NCBI RefSeq assembly: GCF_029382255.1
Contig: NZ_JARLLG010000001.1
Coordinates: 868,001-932,000, forward strand
Direction: 5' to 3'
Source of the DNA: Isoptericola croceus
GTDB taxonomy: Bacteria; Actinomycetota; Actinomycetes; Actinomycetales; Cellulomonadaceae
DNA: 64,000 bases
Part shown: in pieces, positions 8,255 to 18,510 of the stretch
Layout of the letters: each line of letters opens with the position of its first letter
Numbering within the stretch: the stretch's first letter is position 1
The notes under the pieces: generated by a model
Seen by the model: the letters and a program-made list of their open reading frames with translations, nothing else
Told to the model about the DNA's origin: nothing
Databases searched by the model: none
Made by a program: the position numbers and the translations under genes

Positions 8255-10741
8255 CTACTCGTTGTCCCCGCCGGTGGCCGTGGCGGCGTCGTACATCGGA
8301 CCGGCCGCGTGGGTGGCCGTCTGCCCGGCGTCCGGCCACACCCAGTCACGCACCGCGGGGATGTCCTCGCCGTGCTCGCGCGTGTACTGCCGGGCCGCGA
8401 GGCGCGCGTCCACCATCCGCTGGCGCAGGCCCGCGACCTTCGAGCCCAGGCCCGGCACGCGGTCGATGACGTCGAGCACCAGGTGGTACCGGTCGATGTC
8501 GTTGAGCATCGCCATGTCGAACGGCGTGGTGGTGGTGCCCTCCTCCTTGTAGCCCCGCACGTGGATGTTGGGGTGATTCCGGCGGCGGTACGTGAGCCGG
8601 TGGATGAGCCACGGGTAGCCGTGGTAGTTGAAGATCACCGGCCTGTCCGGGGTGAAGAGGCCGTCGAAGTCCTTGTCCGACAGTCCGTGCGGGTGCTCCT
8701 GCGCGTCCTGCAGGCGCATGAGGTCCACGACGTTGACGACCCGCACCTTGAGGTCGGGCAGCTCGCGGCGCAGGATGTCGGCAGCGGCCAGCACCTCGAG
8801 CGTGGGGACGTCGCCCGCGCACCCGAGCACGACGTCAGGATCCTCGCCCGGGACCTCCGTACCGGCCCACTCCCAGATGCCCAGGCCCCGGGTGCAGTGG
8901 GCGATCGCGTCGTCCATGGGCAGGAACTGCGGTGCGGGCTGCTTGCCGGCCACCACCACGTTGACGTACTGCCGGCTGCGCAGGCAGTGGTCGTAGGTGC
9001 TGAGCAGGGTGTTCGCGTCCGGCGGCAGGTACACCCGGACGATCTCGGCCTTCTTGTTGACCACGTGGTCGATGAACCCCGGGTCCTGGTGGGAGAACCC
9101 GTTGTGGTCCTGGCGCCACACGTGGCTCGACAGCAGGTAGTTGAGGGACGCGATCGGACGGCGCCACGGGATGTGGTTGGTGACCTTCAGCCACTTGGCG
9201 TGCTGGTTGAACATCGAGTCGACGATGTGGATGAACGCCTCGTAGCTGGTGAACAGGCCGTGCCGCCCGGTCAGGAGATATCCCTCCAGCCAGCCCTGGC
9301 ACTGGTGCTCGCTGAGCATCTCCATGACGCGGCCGGCGCGTGCGAGGTGCTCATCGACGTCGGGCCCGTAGAAGTCCGCGTTCCACTGCTTGTCGGTAAC
9401 GTCGTAGACGGCCTGCAGCCGGTTCGACGCCGTCTCGTCGGGCCCGAAGATCCGGAAGTTGTCAGGGTTGCGGCGCACGACCTCGGTGAGCCAGGTGCCG
9501 AGCACGCGGGTGGACTCCGCGATGGTGGCCCCCGGTTCGGGGACGTCGACGGCGAAGTCACGGAAGTCCGGCATCCGCAGGTCCTGCAGGAGCAGGCCGC
9601 CGTTGGCGTGCGGGTTGGCACCCATCCGCAGGTCACCGGACGGCGCCTGCTCGGCGATCTCCTCGCGCAGCCGGCCGGAGGAGTCGAACAGCTCGTGCGC
9701 CCGGTACGACTCCAGCCAGCCGCGGAGCACCTCGAGGTGCTCCGGCGTGTCCCGGGCGCTCGCGAGCGGCACCTGGTGGGCGCGCCAGGAGTCCTCGGTC
9801 TTGTGCCCGTCGATCTCGGGCGGGCAGGTCCAGCCCTTGGGGGTGCGGAAGACGATCATCGGCCAGGCAGGGCGTTCGTCGTTGCCCGCCTCGGCTTCCG
9901 CCTTGATCCGCGCGATGTGGTCGAGCACCTCGTCGAGCAGCGTCGCGAACCGGCGGTGCACCGCGGCATGGTCCTCGCCGTCGAACCCGCCGGTGAAGAA
10001 GTACGGCGTGTGCCCGTAGCCGATCATGAGGTCCCGCAGCTCGGCGTCGCTGATGCGCGCGAGCACGGTCGGGTTGGCGATCTTGTAGCCGTTGAGGTGC
10101 AGGATCGGCAGGACGACACCGTCCGTGCGGGCGTTGACGAACTTGTTCGAGTGCCAGCTCGTGGCCAGCGGCCCGGTCTCCGCCTCGCCGTCGCCCACGA
10201 CGGCCGCCACCAGCAGGTCCGGATTGTCGAACGCGGCGCCGTAGGCGTGCGAGAGCGCGTACCCGAGCTCACCACCCTCGTGGATCGAGCCGGGCGTCTC
10301 CGGGGCGACGTGCGACGGGATGCCGCCGGGGAACGAGAACTGCCTGAAGAGCCGCCGCATCCCCTCGTCGTCCTGGGTGATGTCGCTGTAGATCTCGGAG
10401 TAGGTGCCTTCGAGGTAGGTGTTCGCCACCAGCCCGGGCCCGCCGTGGCCGGGGCCGGCGACGTAGACGGTCGACTGCCGGCGCTCGCGGATGACTCGGT
10501 TGAGGTGGGCGTAGAGGAAGTTCAGGCCCGGCGTCGTGCCCCAGTGGCCGAGCAGGCGCGGCTTGACGTGGTCGCGGTCCAGGGGCTCGCGCAGGAGAGG
10601 GTTGTCGTGCAGATAGATCTGGCCGATCGAGAGGTAGTTGGCGGCGCGCCACCACTGGTCGAGACGTTCGACGTCGGTGTCGGAGAGCTCCGCGACACCC
10701 GTGGCAGGCCAGGTCGTGGAGTCGGTGGTCGAGGTGCTCAT
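8255..10741 (-). CDS. xfp: Xylulose-5-P / fructose-6-P phosphoketolase
   Basis: A thiamine-diphosphate enzyme that splits xylulose-5-P (or fructose-6-P) with phosphate into acetyl-phosphate and glyceraldehyde-3-P (or erythrose-4-P). The 828-residue protein has [35 protein letters not shown], the TPP motif starting [46 protein letters not shown] and a C-terminal [15 protein letters not shown] block, all typical of XFP. ATG 10741 follows AGGAG by 7 bp. Acetyl-P can go directly to AckA and Pta encoded just downstream on the same strand, though the pseudogene gap suggests a separate transcript. Confidence 0.96.
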   Translation of the reverse strand: MSTSTTDSTTWPATGVAELSDTDVERLDQWWRAANYLSIGQIYLHDNPLLREPLDRDHVKPRLLGHWGTTPGLNFLYAHLNRVIRERRQSTVYVAGPGHGGPGLVANTYLEGTYSEIYSDITQDDEGMRRLFRQFSFPGGIPSHVAPETPGSIHEGGELGYALSHAYGAAFDNPDLLVAAVVGDGEAETGPLATSWHSNKFVNARTDGVVLPILHLNGYKIANPTVLARISDAELRDLMIGYGHTPYFFTGGFDGEDHAAVHRRFATLLDEVLDHIARIKAEAEAGNDERPAWPMIVFRTPKGWTCPPEIDGHKTEDSWRAHQVPLASARDTPEHLEVLRGWLESYRAHELFDSSGRLREEIAEQAPSGDLRMGANPHANGGLLLQDLRMPDFRDFAVDVPEPGATIAESTRVLGTWLTEVVRRNPDNFRIFGPDETASNRLQAVYDVTDKQWNADFYGPDVDEHLARAGRVMEMLSEHQCQGWLEGYLLTGRHGLFTSYEAFIHIVDSMFNQHAKWLKVTNHIPWRRPIASLNYLLSSHVWRQDHNGFSHQDPGFIDHVVNKKAEIVRVYLPPDANTLLSTYDHCLRSRQYVNVVVAGKQPAPQFLPMDDAIAHCTRGLGIWEWAGTEVPGEDPDVVLGCAGDVPTLEVLAAADILRRELPDLKVRVVNVVDLMRLQDAQEHPHGLSDKDFDGLFTPDRPVIFNYHGYPWLIHRLTYRRRNHPNIHVRGYKEEGTTTTPFDMAMLNDIDRYHLVLDVIDRVPGLGSKVAGLRQRMVDARLAARQYTREHGEDIPAVRDWVWPDAGQTATHAAGPMYDAATATGGDNE

Positions 10742-10790
10742 CTGACGCTCCTGCAGGAAGAGGGCGGGACGATCGTGCTCGATCCTCATT

Positions 10791-10830
10791 CCACCGCACG
10801 GTGGGTCCTGGCGCAGCGTGGGGCGCTGCG
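10791..10830. promoter_or_regulatory. Two small inverted repeats in the xfp/SURF1 divergent gap
   Basis: CCACCG-CA-CGGTGG (10791-10804) and CGCAGCG-N5-CGCTGCG (10812-10830) lie between the divergent xfp (start 10741) and SURF1 gene (start 10886). They could be operators or stems in the xfp leader. The two are unrelated in sequence, and no regulator is assigned. Confidence 0.35.
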
Positions 10831-10885
10831 TGATGTTCACCACCGGATTCCTGGTCCGTCCCAGCCTCCGGATACCGTGGACCTC

Positions 10886-11788
10886 GTGCCGACCCCGCCT
10901 GTGCGCCGCTCCTTCTGGGCGGTTGCTCGCCAGCCACGCATGATCGCGATCCTGCTGGTCTTCCTCGCCGCGGCGGCCGTGTGCGGGAGGCTCGGCGTCT
11001 GGCAGATCGACCGGGCGTACGAGCGGGCCAACCTCGCCTCGGAGCAGGCGGCCGCCGAGCAGGCTGCTACCGCACCCGTCGACCTCGGCGACGTGCTCGC
11101 ACCGCAGTCCTCGTTCCCCGGCGAGCTGGTCGGGCGCGAGGTCGGGGTCGCCGGCACGTACGAGGCGGACGGGCAGATGCTGGTCGCCGGACGGTCCTTG
11201 GACGGCGTCGACGGCTATCTCGTGCTCACCCCCCTGCGGGTGTCCGACGACGGCCGGGGCGGAGCGTCGTGGGCGTCGCTGTCCGGGCCCCCCGTGCTCC
11301 CGGTCGTGCGCGGCTGGGTCGACTCGGCGACACCGCAGGACGCTGCCCTGGAGGTGCCCGCCGGCGAGGTGCTGCTGCACGGCTGGTTGCAGGCCTCCGA
11401 GTCCACCGTGCGCACGGGGACCGTCCCGGAGAACCCGGACGGGCCTTCGCTGACGCAGGACATCGCCGCGAGCGCCCTGGCCAACACGTGGGACGGGCCG
11501 ATCTACACGGCGTACGTGGTCCTCACCGACTCCACACCCGTGCAGCCTGCTGCCGCCGAGGGCGGGCCTGCGCCGTTGCCACGCCCGGTGCTGGAGGGCG
11601 GCACGGACGTGAACCTGCAGAACTTCTTCTACGCCCTGCAGTGGTGGGTCTTCGGGCTGTTCGCGGCGGCCCTGTGGGTGCGGCTGGTGCGCGACGAGAT
11701 GTCGGGCGGCGCGCGTGCCTCGCACCACCAGGCTCGCGGCGACGACGACCCGGTGGGTACGGGGATCGCGGGACTGCCGGCCGGGTAG
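10886..11788 (+). CDS. SURF1-family cytochrome oxidase assembly protein
   Basis: A 300-residue membrane protein with the SURF1 layout. It has an N-terminal membrane helix ([19 protein letters not shown], about residues 20-40) followed by [12 protein letters not shown], a long extracytoplasmic domain with [18 protein letters not shown] and [10 protein letters not shown], and a second helix near residues 255-275 ([20 protein letters not shown]). SURF1 proteins help insert heme a into aa3 oxidase. GTG 10886 is chosen because TACCGT (10873-10878) ends 7 bp before it, as expected for a leaderless message. An in-frame GTG at 10877 is less likely. Confidence 0.85.
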   Translation: MPTPPVRRSFWAVARQPRMIAILLVFLAAAAVCGRLGVWQIDRAYERANLASEQAAAEQAATAPVDLGDVLAPQSSFPGELVGREVGVAGTYEADGQMLVAGRSLDGVDGYLVLTPLRVSDDGRGGASWASLSGPPVLPVVRGWVDSATPQDAALEVPAGEVLLHGWLQASESTVRTGTVPENPDGPSLTQDIAASALANTWDGPIYTAYVVLTDSTPVQPAAAEGGPAPLPRPVLEGGTDVNLQNFFYALQWWVFGLFAAALWVRLVRDEMSGGARASHHQARGDDDPVGTGIAGLPAG

Positions 11789-11804
11789 GTGCAAGGCTGA
11801 TCTC

Positions 11805-12416
11805 ATGGCCTCCATCGACCTGAAGAAGACCTACCGCGAGCACTACACCGCACGGACGACGCCGTCCCGGGTGGCGGTGCCGCCGCGGCCTTATCTGCTC
11901 GTCGACGGTGCGGGGGACCCGAACACGTCGCCCGTCTACCGCGGGTGCGTCGAGACCCTGTACCCGCTCGCCTACGCGGTGCGGTCCGCGATCAAGGACG
12001 CGACGGGCGACGCGTACACGGTGATGCCGCTCGAGGGGCTCTGGTGGTCCGACGACATCAGCCGGTTCAGCGTCGAGGCCAAGGGCGACTGGCTCTGGAC
12101 GCTGATGATCTGCCTGCCCGACGCCTCGGCGGCGCTGGACGTCCCGGAGCTCGTGGCACGGGTGACCGGCGAGAGGGCGCTGCCCGCCGGGAACCAGGTG
12201 CGGTACGAGCACTACGGTGACGGCGAGGCGGCGCAGGTGCTGCACCGGGGTCCGTACGCCACCGAGGCGCCGACCGTCGAGGCGCTGCACGCCTTCATCG
12301 CCGCCGAGGGCCTGGCACTGCGCGGGCGGCACCACGAGATCTACCTGTCGGACCCGCGCCGGGTCGCCCCGGAGCGGATGCGCACGATCATCCGCCAGCC
12401 GGTCACCCCGTCCTGA
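11805..12416 (+). CDS. GyrI-like small-molecule-binding domain protein
   Basis: A 203-residue soluble protein of the GyrI-like/SOUL family often annotated as a hypothetical cytosolic protein. Recognisable segments are [14 protein letters not shown] at the start, [28 protein letters not shown], and [20 protein letters not shown] at the end. The family binds small hydrophobic or cationic ligands; the ligand here is unknown. ATG 11805 lies 17 bp past the SURF1 stop. The 3' end overlaps the convergent thiE gene by 14 bp. Confidence 0.8.
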   Translation: MASIDLKKTYREHYTARTTPSRVAVPPRPYLLVDGAGDPNTSPVYRGCVETLYPLAYAVRSAIKDATGDAYTVMPLEGLWWSDDISRFSVEAKGDWLWTLMICLPDASAALDVPELVARVTGERALPAGNQVRYEHYGDGEAAQVLHRGPYATEAPTVEALHAFIAAEGLALRGRHHEIYLSDPRRVAPERMRTIIRQPVTPS

Positions 12417-13065
12417 CCGTCGCCGGGAGGCGCTCGCGCAGCTCGCGGGCAGCCCGCTCGGGGTCCGCGGCCTCGGTGATCGCCCGCACGACGACGACCC
12501 GTTCGGCCCCGGCTTCCAGCACGGCGTCCAGACGCCCGGCGTCGATGCCGCCGATGGCGAACCACGGGGATGTCGGCCTTGACGCCGCCACCTGACGCAG
12601 CAGGTCGAGGCCGACGGCGGTGCGGCCCGGCTTCGTGGGGGTGGCCCACAACGGGCCCACGCAGAAGTAGTCGACCCCCGGGTCGCCGTCGGCGGCGGCC
12701 GCCTGGGCAGCGGAGTGGGTGGAGCGGCCGAGCAGCGGCTCCGCACCGAGCAGGGTCCGCACGGCGTGCGTCGGCAGGTCGCCCTGGCCCATGTGCACGA
12801 CCGGCGCCCCGGTCAGCGTCGCGACGTCCGAGCGGTCGTTGACCGCCCACAGCGCCTGGTGCTCGGAGGCGACACGCGCCACCAGCTCCTGCAGCTCGAG
12901 CTCGCGCGCCACGTCCAGCGACTTGTCCCGCAGCTGGACGACGTCGACGCCGCCGCGCAGGGCGGCGTGCAGGAAGTCCTCCAGGTCGGCAGGGGACGAC
13001 CGGGCGTCGGTGCACAGGTACAGGCGGGCGTCGGCGAGCCGCTCGCGCGGCGTGAGGGTGGGCAC
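12403..13065 (-). CDS. thiE: Thiamine-phosphate synthase
   Basis: This enzyme couples HMP-pyrophosphate to the thiazole phosphate to give thiamine monophosphate. The 220-residue TIM barrel carries [63 protein letters not shown] and [12 protein letters not shown], all ThiE motifs. The start is GTG 13065. TACGCT (13072-13077, minus strand) ends 6 bp before it, suggesting a leaderless transcript divergent from the riboswitch-controlled thiOSG operon. thiE itself is not behind the riboswitch. Confidence 0.95.
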   Translation of the reverse strand: MPTLTPRERLADARLYLCTDARSSPADLEDFLHAALRGGVDVVQLRDKSLDVARELELQELVARVASEHQALWAVNDRSDVATLTGAPVVHMGQGDLPTHAVRTLLGAEPLLGRSTHSAAQAAAADGDPGVDYFCVGPLWATPTKPGRTAVGLDLLRQVAASRPTSPWFAIGGIDAGRLDAVLEAGAERVVVVRAITEAADPERAARELRERLPATVRTG

Positions 13066-13104
13066 CGACCCAGCGTAGCCAGCCCCCGCAGTACAGTGGC
13101 GGCA

Positions 13105-13184
13105 GCACGGGAGCCCCGCTCGGGGGCTGAGAGGGCGAAGGTCGCCGACCGTCGAACCTGATCTGGGTCATGCCAGCGAAGGGA
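13105..13184 (+). promoter_or_regulatory. TPP riboswitch (THI element)
   Basis: The diagnostic cores are both present: GGGGGCTGAGAGGG around 13121-13134, and ACCGTCGAACCTGATCTGGG running to CATGCCAGCGAAGGGA at 13183. A TACAGT -10 box at 13092-13097 places the RNA start near 13104. The last strand, AAGGGA, also serves as the Shine-Dalgarno of thiO (ATG 13191). TPP binding should therefore hide the ribosome site, giving translational repression of thiO-thiS-thiG when thiamine diphosphate is plentiful. No separate terminator hairpin is obvious. Confidence 0.95.
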
Positions 13185-13190
13185 GCACAC

Positions 13191-14368
13191 ATGAGTCTGT
13201 CGGAGGCGTCGTCGGACGTGGTAGTCGTCGGTGGCGGGATCGTCGGCACGGCGGTGGCGTGGAGAGCCGTCGAGGCCGGGCTGAGCGTCACGCTGCTCGA
13301 CCCGAGCCCGGGGGACGGCGCCACGCACGCCGCCGCCGGGATGCTCGCACCGGTCAGCGAGTCGTGGTTCGGCGAGTCCGCCCTCGCCCGGCTCGGGATC
13401 GCCGGGCTCGCGGCCTGGCCGCGGTTCGCGGCGGACCTGGCGCGAGCCACGGGCATCGACGTGGGCCTGCGGGAGACGGGCACGCTGGTGGCGGCCTACG
13501 ACGCCGACGACGTCGCCCACCTGCGCCGCTGGCTCGCCCTGCACGCCGAGCTGGGGCTGGAGCCGACCGAGCTCACCGGCACCCAGGCGCGGCGCCGAGA
13601 ACCGCTGCTCGGGCACCATGTCGCCGGCGCCGCCTGGGTGCCGGGCGACCACGTCGCCGACCCGCGCACGACCCGTGCTGCCCTGAGCGCCGCCCTGCAC
13701 GCCCACCCGGGTGCCGCCGTCGTCCGGAGCGCTGCCGTGCGGCTCGAGCGTGACGCCGGTGCCGTCGTCGGCGTCCACGACGACGCGGGGACGCTGCACC
13801 GGGCCGGTGCCGTCGTGCTCGCCGCAGGGTGGCGGTCCGGCGAGCTCGCCGCGGCCCCCGTGCGACCGGTGCGGGGCCAGACGCTGCGGCTCGACGCCCC
13901 GCCCGGGACGGCGCCCGAGCACGTCGTGCGGGGCCGGGTGCAGGGCCGGCCCGTCTACGTCGTGCCGCGGCCACCCGGCACCGGGTCGGGACCGGGGACG
14001 ACGGCGGAGCACCGGGAGGTCGTCGTCGGCGCGACCAGCGAGGAGGGCCCGGCCGACCGCCGGCCGTCCGCCGGGGGAGTGTTCGCGCTCCTGCGCGACG
14101 CCCGCGCCCTCGTCCCGGCCCTCGATGAGGCCGCGTTCGTCGAGGCGACCCTGCGGGCGCGGCCCGCGACCCCCGACAACCTGCCCCTCGTCGGCCCGTC
14201 GGCCACGCCCGGTCTGCACCTGGCGACCGGCCACCACCGCGGCGGCGTGCTGCTCGCGCCGCTGACCGCCGAGGCCGTGGTCGCCGGCCTGACCGGCGCC
14301 GCCCTACCGCCCGCGCTGAGCGTCGCGGACCCCGACCGGTTCACCCCCCTCCTCGAAGGAGCATCGTG

Positions 14369-14369
<1 letters not shown>
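13191..14369 (+). CDS. thiO: Glycine oxidase (thiazole synthesis)
   Basis: This FAD enzyme oxidises glycine to iminoacetate (dehydroglycine), the donor for thiazole. The 392-residue protein starts with the dinucleotide fold VVVVGGGIVGTAVAWRA (about 10-26) and ends with RARPATPDNLPLVGPS and LATGHHRGGVLLAPLTAE, which are typical of ThiO. ATG 13191 follows the riboswitch-embedded SD; an in-frame ATG at 13170 lies inside the aptamer and is rejected. Its stop (14367-14369) touches the thiS start, indicating coupling. Confidence 0.92.
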
Positions 14370-15399
<1,030 letters not shown>

Positions 15400-15403
15400 G
15401 GTC

Positions 15404-15475
15404 GCTCTGTTCGGCAGCTTCAGCTCCGTTCGGCAGTTCAAACTGCCGAACGGAGCTGAAACTGCCGAACGGAGC
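15404..15475. terminator. Near-perfect 35-bp-arm hairpin between thiG and moeZ
   Basis: Arms 15404-15438 and 15441-15475 are inverted copies around a 2-nt centre (CA). They contain a single mismatch (15418/15461) and one G-U pair (15408/15471). Each arm contains GTTCGGCAG twice, separated by CAGCTCC-like sequence. The two flanking genes converge on it, so a bidirectional terminator is the simplest role. The arm length is far beyond what a terminator needs, there is no T-tract, and a dispersed palindromic element is possible. Confidence 0.75.
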
Positions 15476-15480
15476 CCGGG

Positions 15481-16713
15481 TCAGTACGTCGGGATGGACG
15501 GATCGACGTCGTTGGACCACGCGAGGATGCCGCCGGCGATCTCGCGGGCCGGCAGCCCCGCGTCGCGGAGCACGGCAGCGGCCTGCGCGGCGCGGCCACC
15601 CATCTTGCACAGCACGTGCACCGGGCGGCCCTGGGCGCGGTCCGCCACCCGCCGGACGGCCTCGGCCCGGTCCGGTCCGAGGAGCTCGCCCAGACCCACG
15701 AGGTCCGCCCCGGCGATCGCGGCGATCGTCACCTCCCACGGCTCGCGCACGTCCACGATGTACGGCTCGTCGCCGTCACCGTCGGCCGCCGCCGCCCGCA
15801 GGGCCGCCACCGTCGCGGGCGTGACAGGTCCGTCCTGGGCGGCGACCGGCTCCACGGGACCCAGGCCGCACAGCGTGGCGTAGGCGGCGTCATCGGGCAG
15901 GGTGGTGACCGGCTCGCGCGAGGGGTCGGCCCGCACGTCGAGGTGCCGCCAGGAGGCGTCCAGGGCGTCGTGCACCGCGAGGCGCCCCAGCAGGGTGCGG
16001 CCCGTCCCGGTGATCAGCTTCACCGCCTCGGTGGCCATCGCCGAGCCGATCGTGCCGCAGAGCGAGCCGAGCACGCCGCCGGTCGCGCAGTCCGGGGCGA
16101 GTGCCGCCGGCGGCGGCTCGGGGAAGACGTCCCGGTACGTGACTCCCTCGCCCACGGGGGGCGCCGCCCAGAACACCGACACCTGCCCCTGGAACTGGTA
16201 GAGCCCGCCCCACACCACCGGCAGACCGAGGATCTCCGCGGCATCGGCGACGAGGTACCGCGTGGCGAAGTTGTCCGAGCCGTCGAGCACCAGGTCGTAG
16301 TCGCGCAGCAGGTCGAGCGCGTTGGCCGGGGTGAGGCGCTCGGCGTGCTCCACGCACCGCACCCCGGGCGCGACGTCGGCCACCGCCTCTCGCGCGGACG
16401 TCGTCTTGGCGCGCCCGACGTCGCCGGTGCCGTGCAGCACCTGGCGCTGCAGGTTGGAGGCGTCCACGACGTCGTCGTCCACGACGCCCAGCGTCCCGAC
16501 GCCCGCCGCCGCGAGGTAGAGCAGCGCGGGGCTGCCGAGGCCGCCGGCGCCGACGACCAGCACCCGGGTGGCCGCCAGGCGCCGCTGGCCGTCCGCACCG
16601 AGACCGGGCAGCGCCAGGTGTCGCGCGAACCGACCGATCTCCTCGACGGTGAGCTCGGGGCCGGGGTCGACGAGCGGCGGCAGGGACGGGGTCGTGATCT
16701 CAGGACTGCGCAC
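15481..16713 (-). CDS. moeZ: MoeZ/ThiF-like adenylyltransferase-sulfurtransferase
   Basis: A 410-residue fusion of an E1-like MoeB/ThiF domain (about 25-275) and a C-terminal rhodanese domain (about 300-410). Visible are VLVVGAGGLGSPALLYLAAAG (nucleotide fold, 20 of which shown in VLVVGAGGLGSPALL), VDDDVVDASNLQRQ, DGSDNFATRY and the rhodanese loop VLCKMGGRA with its catalytic cysteine. It activates and sulfurates carrier C-termini such as MoaD, CysO or ThiS. Lying next to thiOSG, it likely serves as the ThiF for ThiS (inference). TAGGCT (16720-16725) ends 6 bp before GTG 16713, an own leaderless promoter. Confidence 0.92.
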   Translation of the reverse strand: MRSPEITTPSLPPLVDPGPELTVEEIGRFARHLALPGLGADGQRRLAATRVLVVGAGGLGSPALLYLAAAGVGTLGVVDDDVVDASNLQRQVLHGTGDVGRAKTTSAREAVADVAPGVRCVEHAERLTPANALDLLRDYDLVLDGSDNFATRYLVADAAEILGLPVVWGGLYQFQGQVSVFWAAPPVGEGVTYRDVFPEPPPAALAPDCATGGVLGSLCGTIGSAMATEAVKLITGTGRTLLGRLAVHDALDASWRHLDVRADPSREPVTTLPDDAAYATLCGLGPVEPVAAQDGPVTPATVAALRAAAADGDGDEPYIVDVREPWEVTIAAIAGADLVGLGELLGPDRAEAVRRVADRAQGRPVHVLCKMGGRAAQAAAVLRDAGLPAREIAGGILAWSNDVDPSIPTY

Positions 16714-16737
16714 GCGTCGAGCCTACGAGGTGCGCGC

Positions 16738-18510
16738 CTACTCGTGCTGCCAGGAGTGCCACAGCCGGGCGTAGTCCCCGCCGGCGGCCACCAGCTCGTC
16801 GTGCGGCCCGATCTCCGCGATCCGCCCGTCGTCGACCACGGCGACCCGGTCGGCGTCGTGCGCGGTGTGCAGCCGGTGCGCGATCGCCACGACCGTGCGC
16901 CCGGTGAGCACCGCGTTGAGCGAGCGCTCGAGGTGTCGGGCGGCGCGCGGGTCGAGCAGCGACGTCGCCTCGTCGAGCACGAGCGTGTGCGGGTCGAGCA
17001 GCACGAGCCGGGCGAGCGCGACCTGCTGCGCCTGCGCCGGGCTCAGCGGGTGCCCGCCGGAGCCGACCTCGGTGGCCAGTCCCCCGGGCAGCGCGTCCGT
17101 CCAGGCGCGGGCGTCGACCGCCTCCAGCGCCTCCCAGAGGGCGTCGGTGGAGGCGGCGGTGTCCGCCAGGCGGAGGTTCTCCGCGAGGGACCCGACGAAC
17201 ACGTGGTGCTCCTGGGTGACCAGCGCGACGTGCCCGCGCAGGTCCTCCAACGGCAGGTCGACCAGCGGCACCTGGCCCACCGTGACCGAACCGCCGGTCG
17301 GCGGGTGGATCCCGGCGAGCATCCGCCCGAGCGTGGACTTGCCCGCGCCGGAGGGGCCCACGACCGCGAGCCTCTCGCCGGGTCGCAGGTCGACGGATAT
17401 CCCGTGCAGCACGTCGTGCCCCTCGCGGTAGGCGTACCGGACCTCGTGGGCGTGCACCTCCTCGGAGGTCGGGACCTCGCCCGTGGCGACGCGGTCCGGC
17501 CCGACCAGCCCGACGCCGACGACGCGAGCCAGCGCCACGGCGGCGACCTGCAGCTCGTCGAGCCAGAACACCAGGTCGAAGACCGGCCCGCCCATCTGGT
17601 GCGCGTACAGCGCGATGGTCGCGACGGTGCCGACGCTCGCGAGGTCCTGCGAGGCGAGCCAGGCGCCCCACAGCACGACGGCGATCGGCGCGACCGCCAC
17701 CGCGGTGTCCAGGGACGGGATGAGACGCAGCCGCAGCCCGAGCGTGTACTTCTCGGCGGCGAACGCCTCGGACAGGTCGCGGCGCAGCCGACGGCGTACC
17801 CGCGACCCGAGCCACAGCACGTCGGTGGTGCGCGCGCCCTCGACGGCCTCGGTGATGGTGCCGTTGAGGGTGGCGTACGCGGCGGACTCGCGCAGGTAGC
17901 CCGGCGTGGCCCGCTGGAGGTACCACCGGGTGGCGAGCCAGATGATCGGGACACCGACCAGCAGGCCGAGCGCCACGAGCGGGTCCGTGAGGAACGACGC
18001 CACCAGCGTGAGCCCGATCGTCACGACGCACACGAGCACCCGCGGGACGCCGAAGCGCACCGCGTGCTGCAGCTTGTTGACGTCGTTGGTGGTGCGGGCG
18101 ACGAGGTCGCCCGTGCCGGCCTTCTCCACGGTGGACAGCGGCAGGCGGGTGACGGTCTCCATGAACTCCTCGCGGAGCTCGGCGAACACCCGCTCGCCGA
18201 AGATCATGGACAGCCGCTGCGCGTACCGGGTGACCACCGCCTGGACCACGACGGCGCCGACCAGGATCAGCGCGAGCGTGTCGACGCGTGCCAGCGTGGT
18301 CCCGCCCGAGACCTCGTCGATGAACCGGCCGAGCAGGAACGGCCCGGCGAGCCCGGCGACCGCCGCGACGGTGTGCAGGGCGGCGACGCCGCCGAGCGAG
18401 CCGCGGTGGCGGCGGAACAGGCGCCCGACGGTGCGCTTGACCTGGGTGCCGTCGGCGATGGGCAGGCGGCGCGGGTCGGCCGCGGGCGGTGGGGCGGTGG
18501 TGGCGCTCAT
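16738..18510 (-). CDS. ABC exporter half, ATP-binding competent subunit
   Basis: A 590-residue half-transporter: six membrane segments in residues about 40-310, then an NBD. Walker A GPSGAGKS (385-392), Q-loop VTQEHH (about 431-436), Walker B TLVLDEA (510-516) and the switch histidine AHRL (H545) are intact. The signature is LSPAQ (489-493) instead of LSGGQ. That is the mirror image of the partner at 18507, so the two must work as a heterodimer with a single catalytic site. Its ATG overlaps the partner's stop (ATGA). The exported substrate cannot be read from the sequence; lipids, drugs or peptides are possible. Confidence 0.93.
   Translation of the reverse strand: MSATTAPPPAADPRRLPIADGTQVKRTVGRLFRRHRGSLGGVAALHTVAAVAGLAGPFLLGRFIDEVSGGTTLARVDTLALILVGAVVVQAVVTRYAQRLSMIFGERVFAELREEFMETVTRLPLSTVEKAGTGDLVARTTNDVNKLQHAVRFGVPRVLVCVVTIGLTLVASFLTDPLVALGLLVGVPIIWLATRWYLQRATPGYLRESAAYATLNGTITEAVEGARTTDVLWLGSRVRRRLRRDLSEAFAAEKYTLGLRLRLIPSLDTAVAVAPIAVVLWGAWLASQDLASVGTVATIALYAHQMGGPVFDLVFWLDELQVAAVALARVVGVGLVGPDRVATGEVPTSEEVHAHEVRYAYREGHDVLHGISVDLRPGERLAVVGPSGAGKSTLGRMLAGIHPPTGGSVTVGQVPLVDLPLEDLRGHVALVTQEHHVFVGSLAENLRLADTAASTDALWEALEAVDARAWTDALPGGLATEVGSGGHPLSPAQAQQVALARLVLLDPHTLVLDEATSLLDPRAARHLERSLNAVLTGRTVVAIAHRLHTAHDADRVAVVDDGRIAEIGPHDELVAAGGDYARLWHSWQHE

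Noticed and set aside
6016-8469. Long plus-strand frame opposite pta
   Set aside because: Shadow of pta codon bias; low-complexity translation and no recognisable motif.
13170-13190. Upstream ATG for thiO inside the TPP riboswitch
   Set aside because: It lies in the conserved aptamer strand (GGGTCATGCC); ATG 13191 has the ribosome site and the family-typical start.
15404-15475. Peptide FGSFSSVRQF read on both strands as a possible short gene
   Set aside because: The same peptide on both strands is a consequence of the DNA palindrome, not coding.
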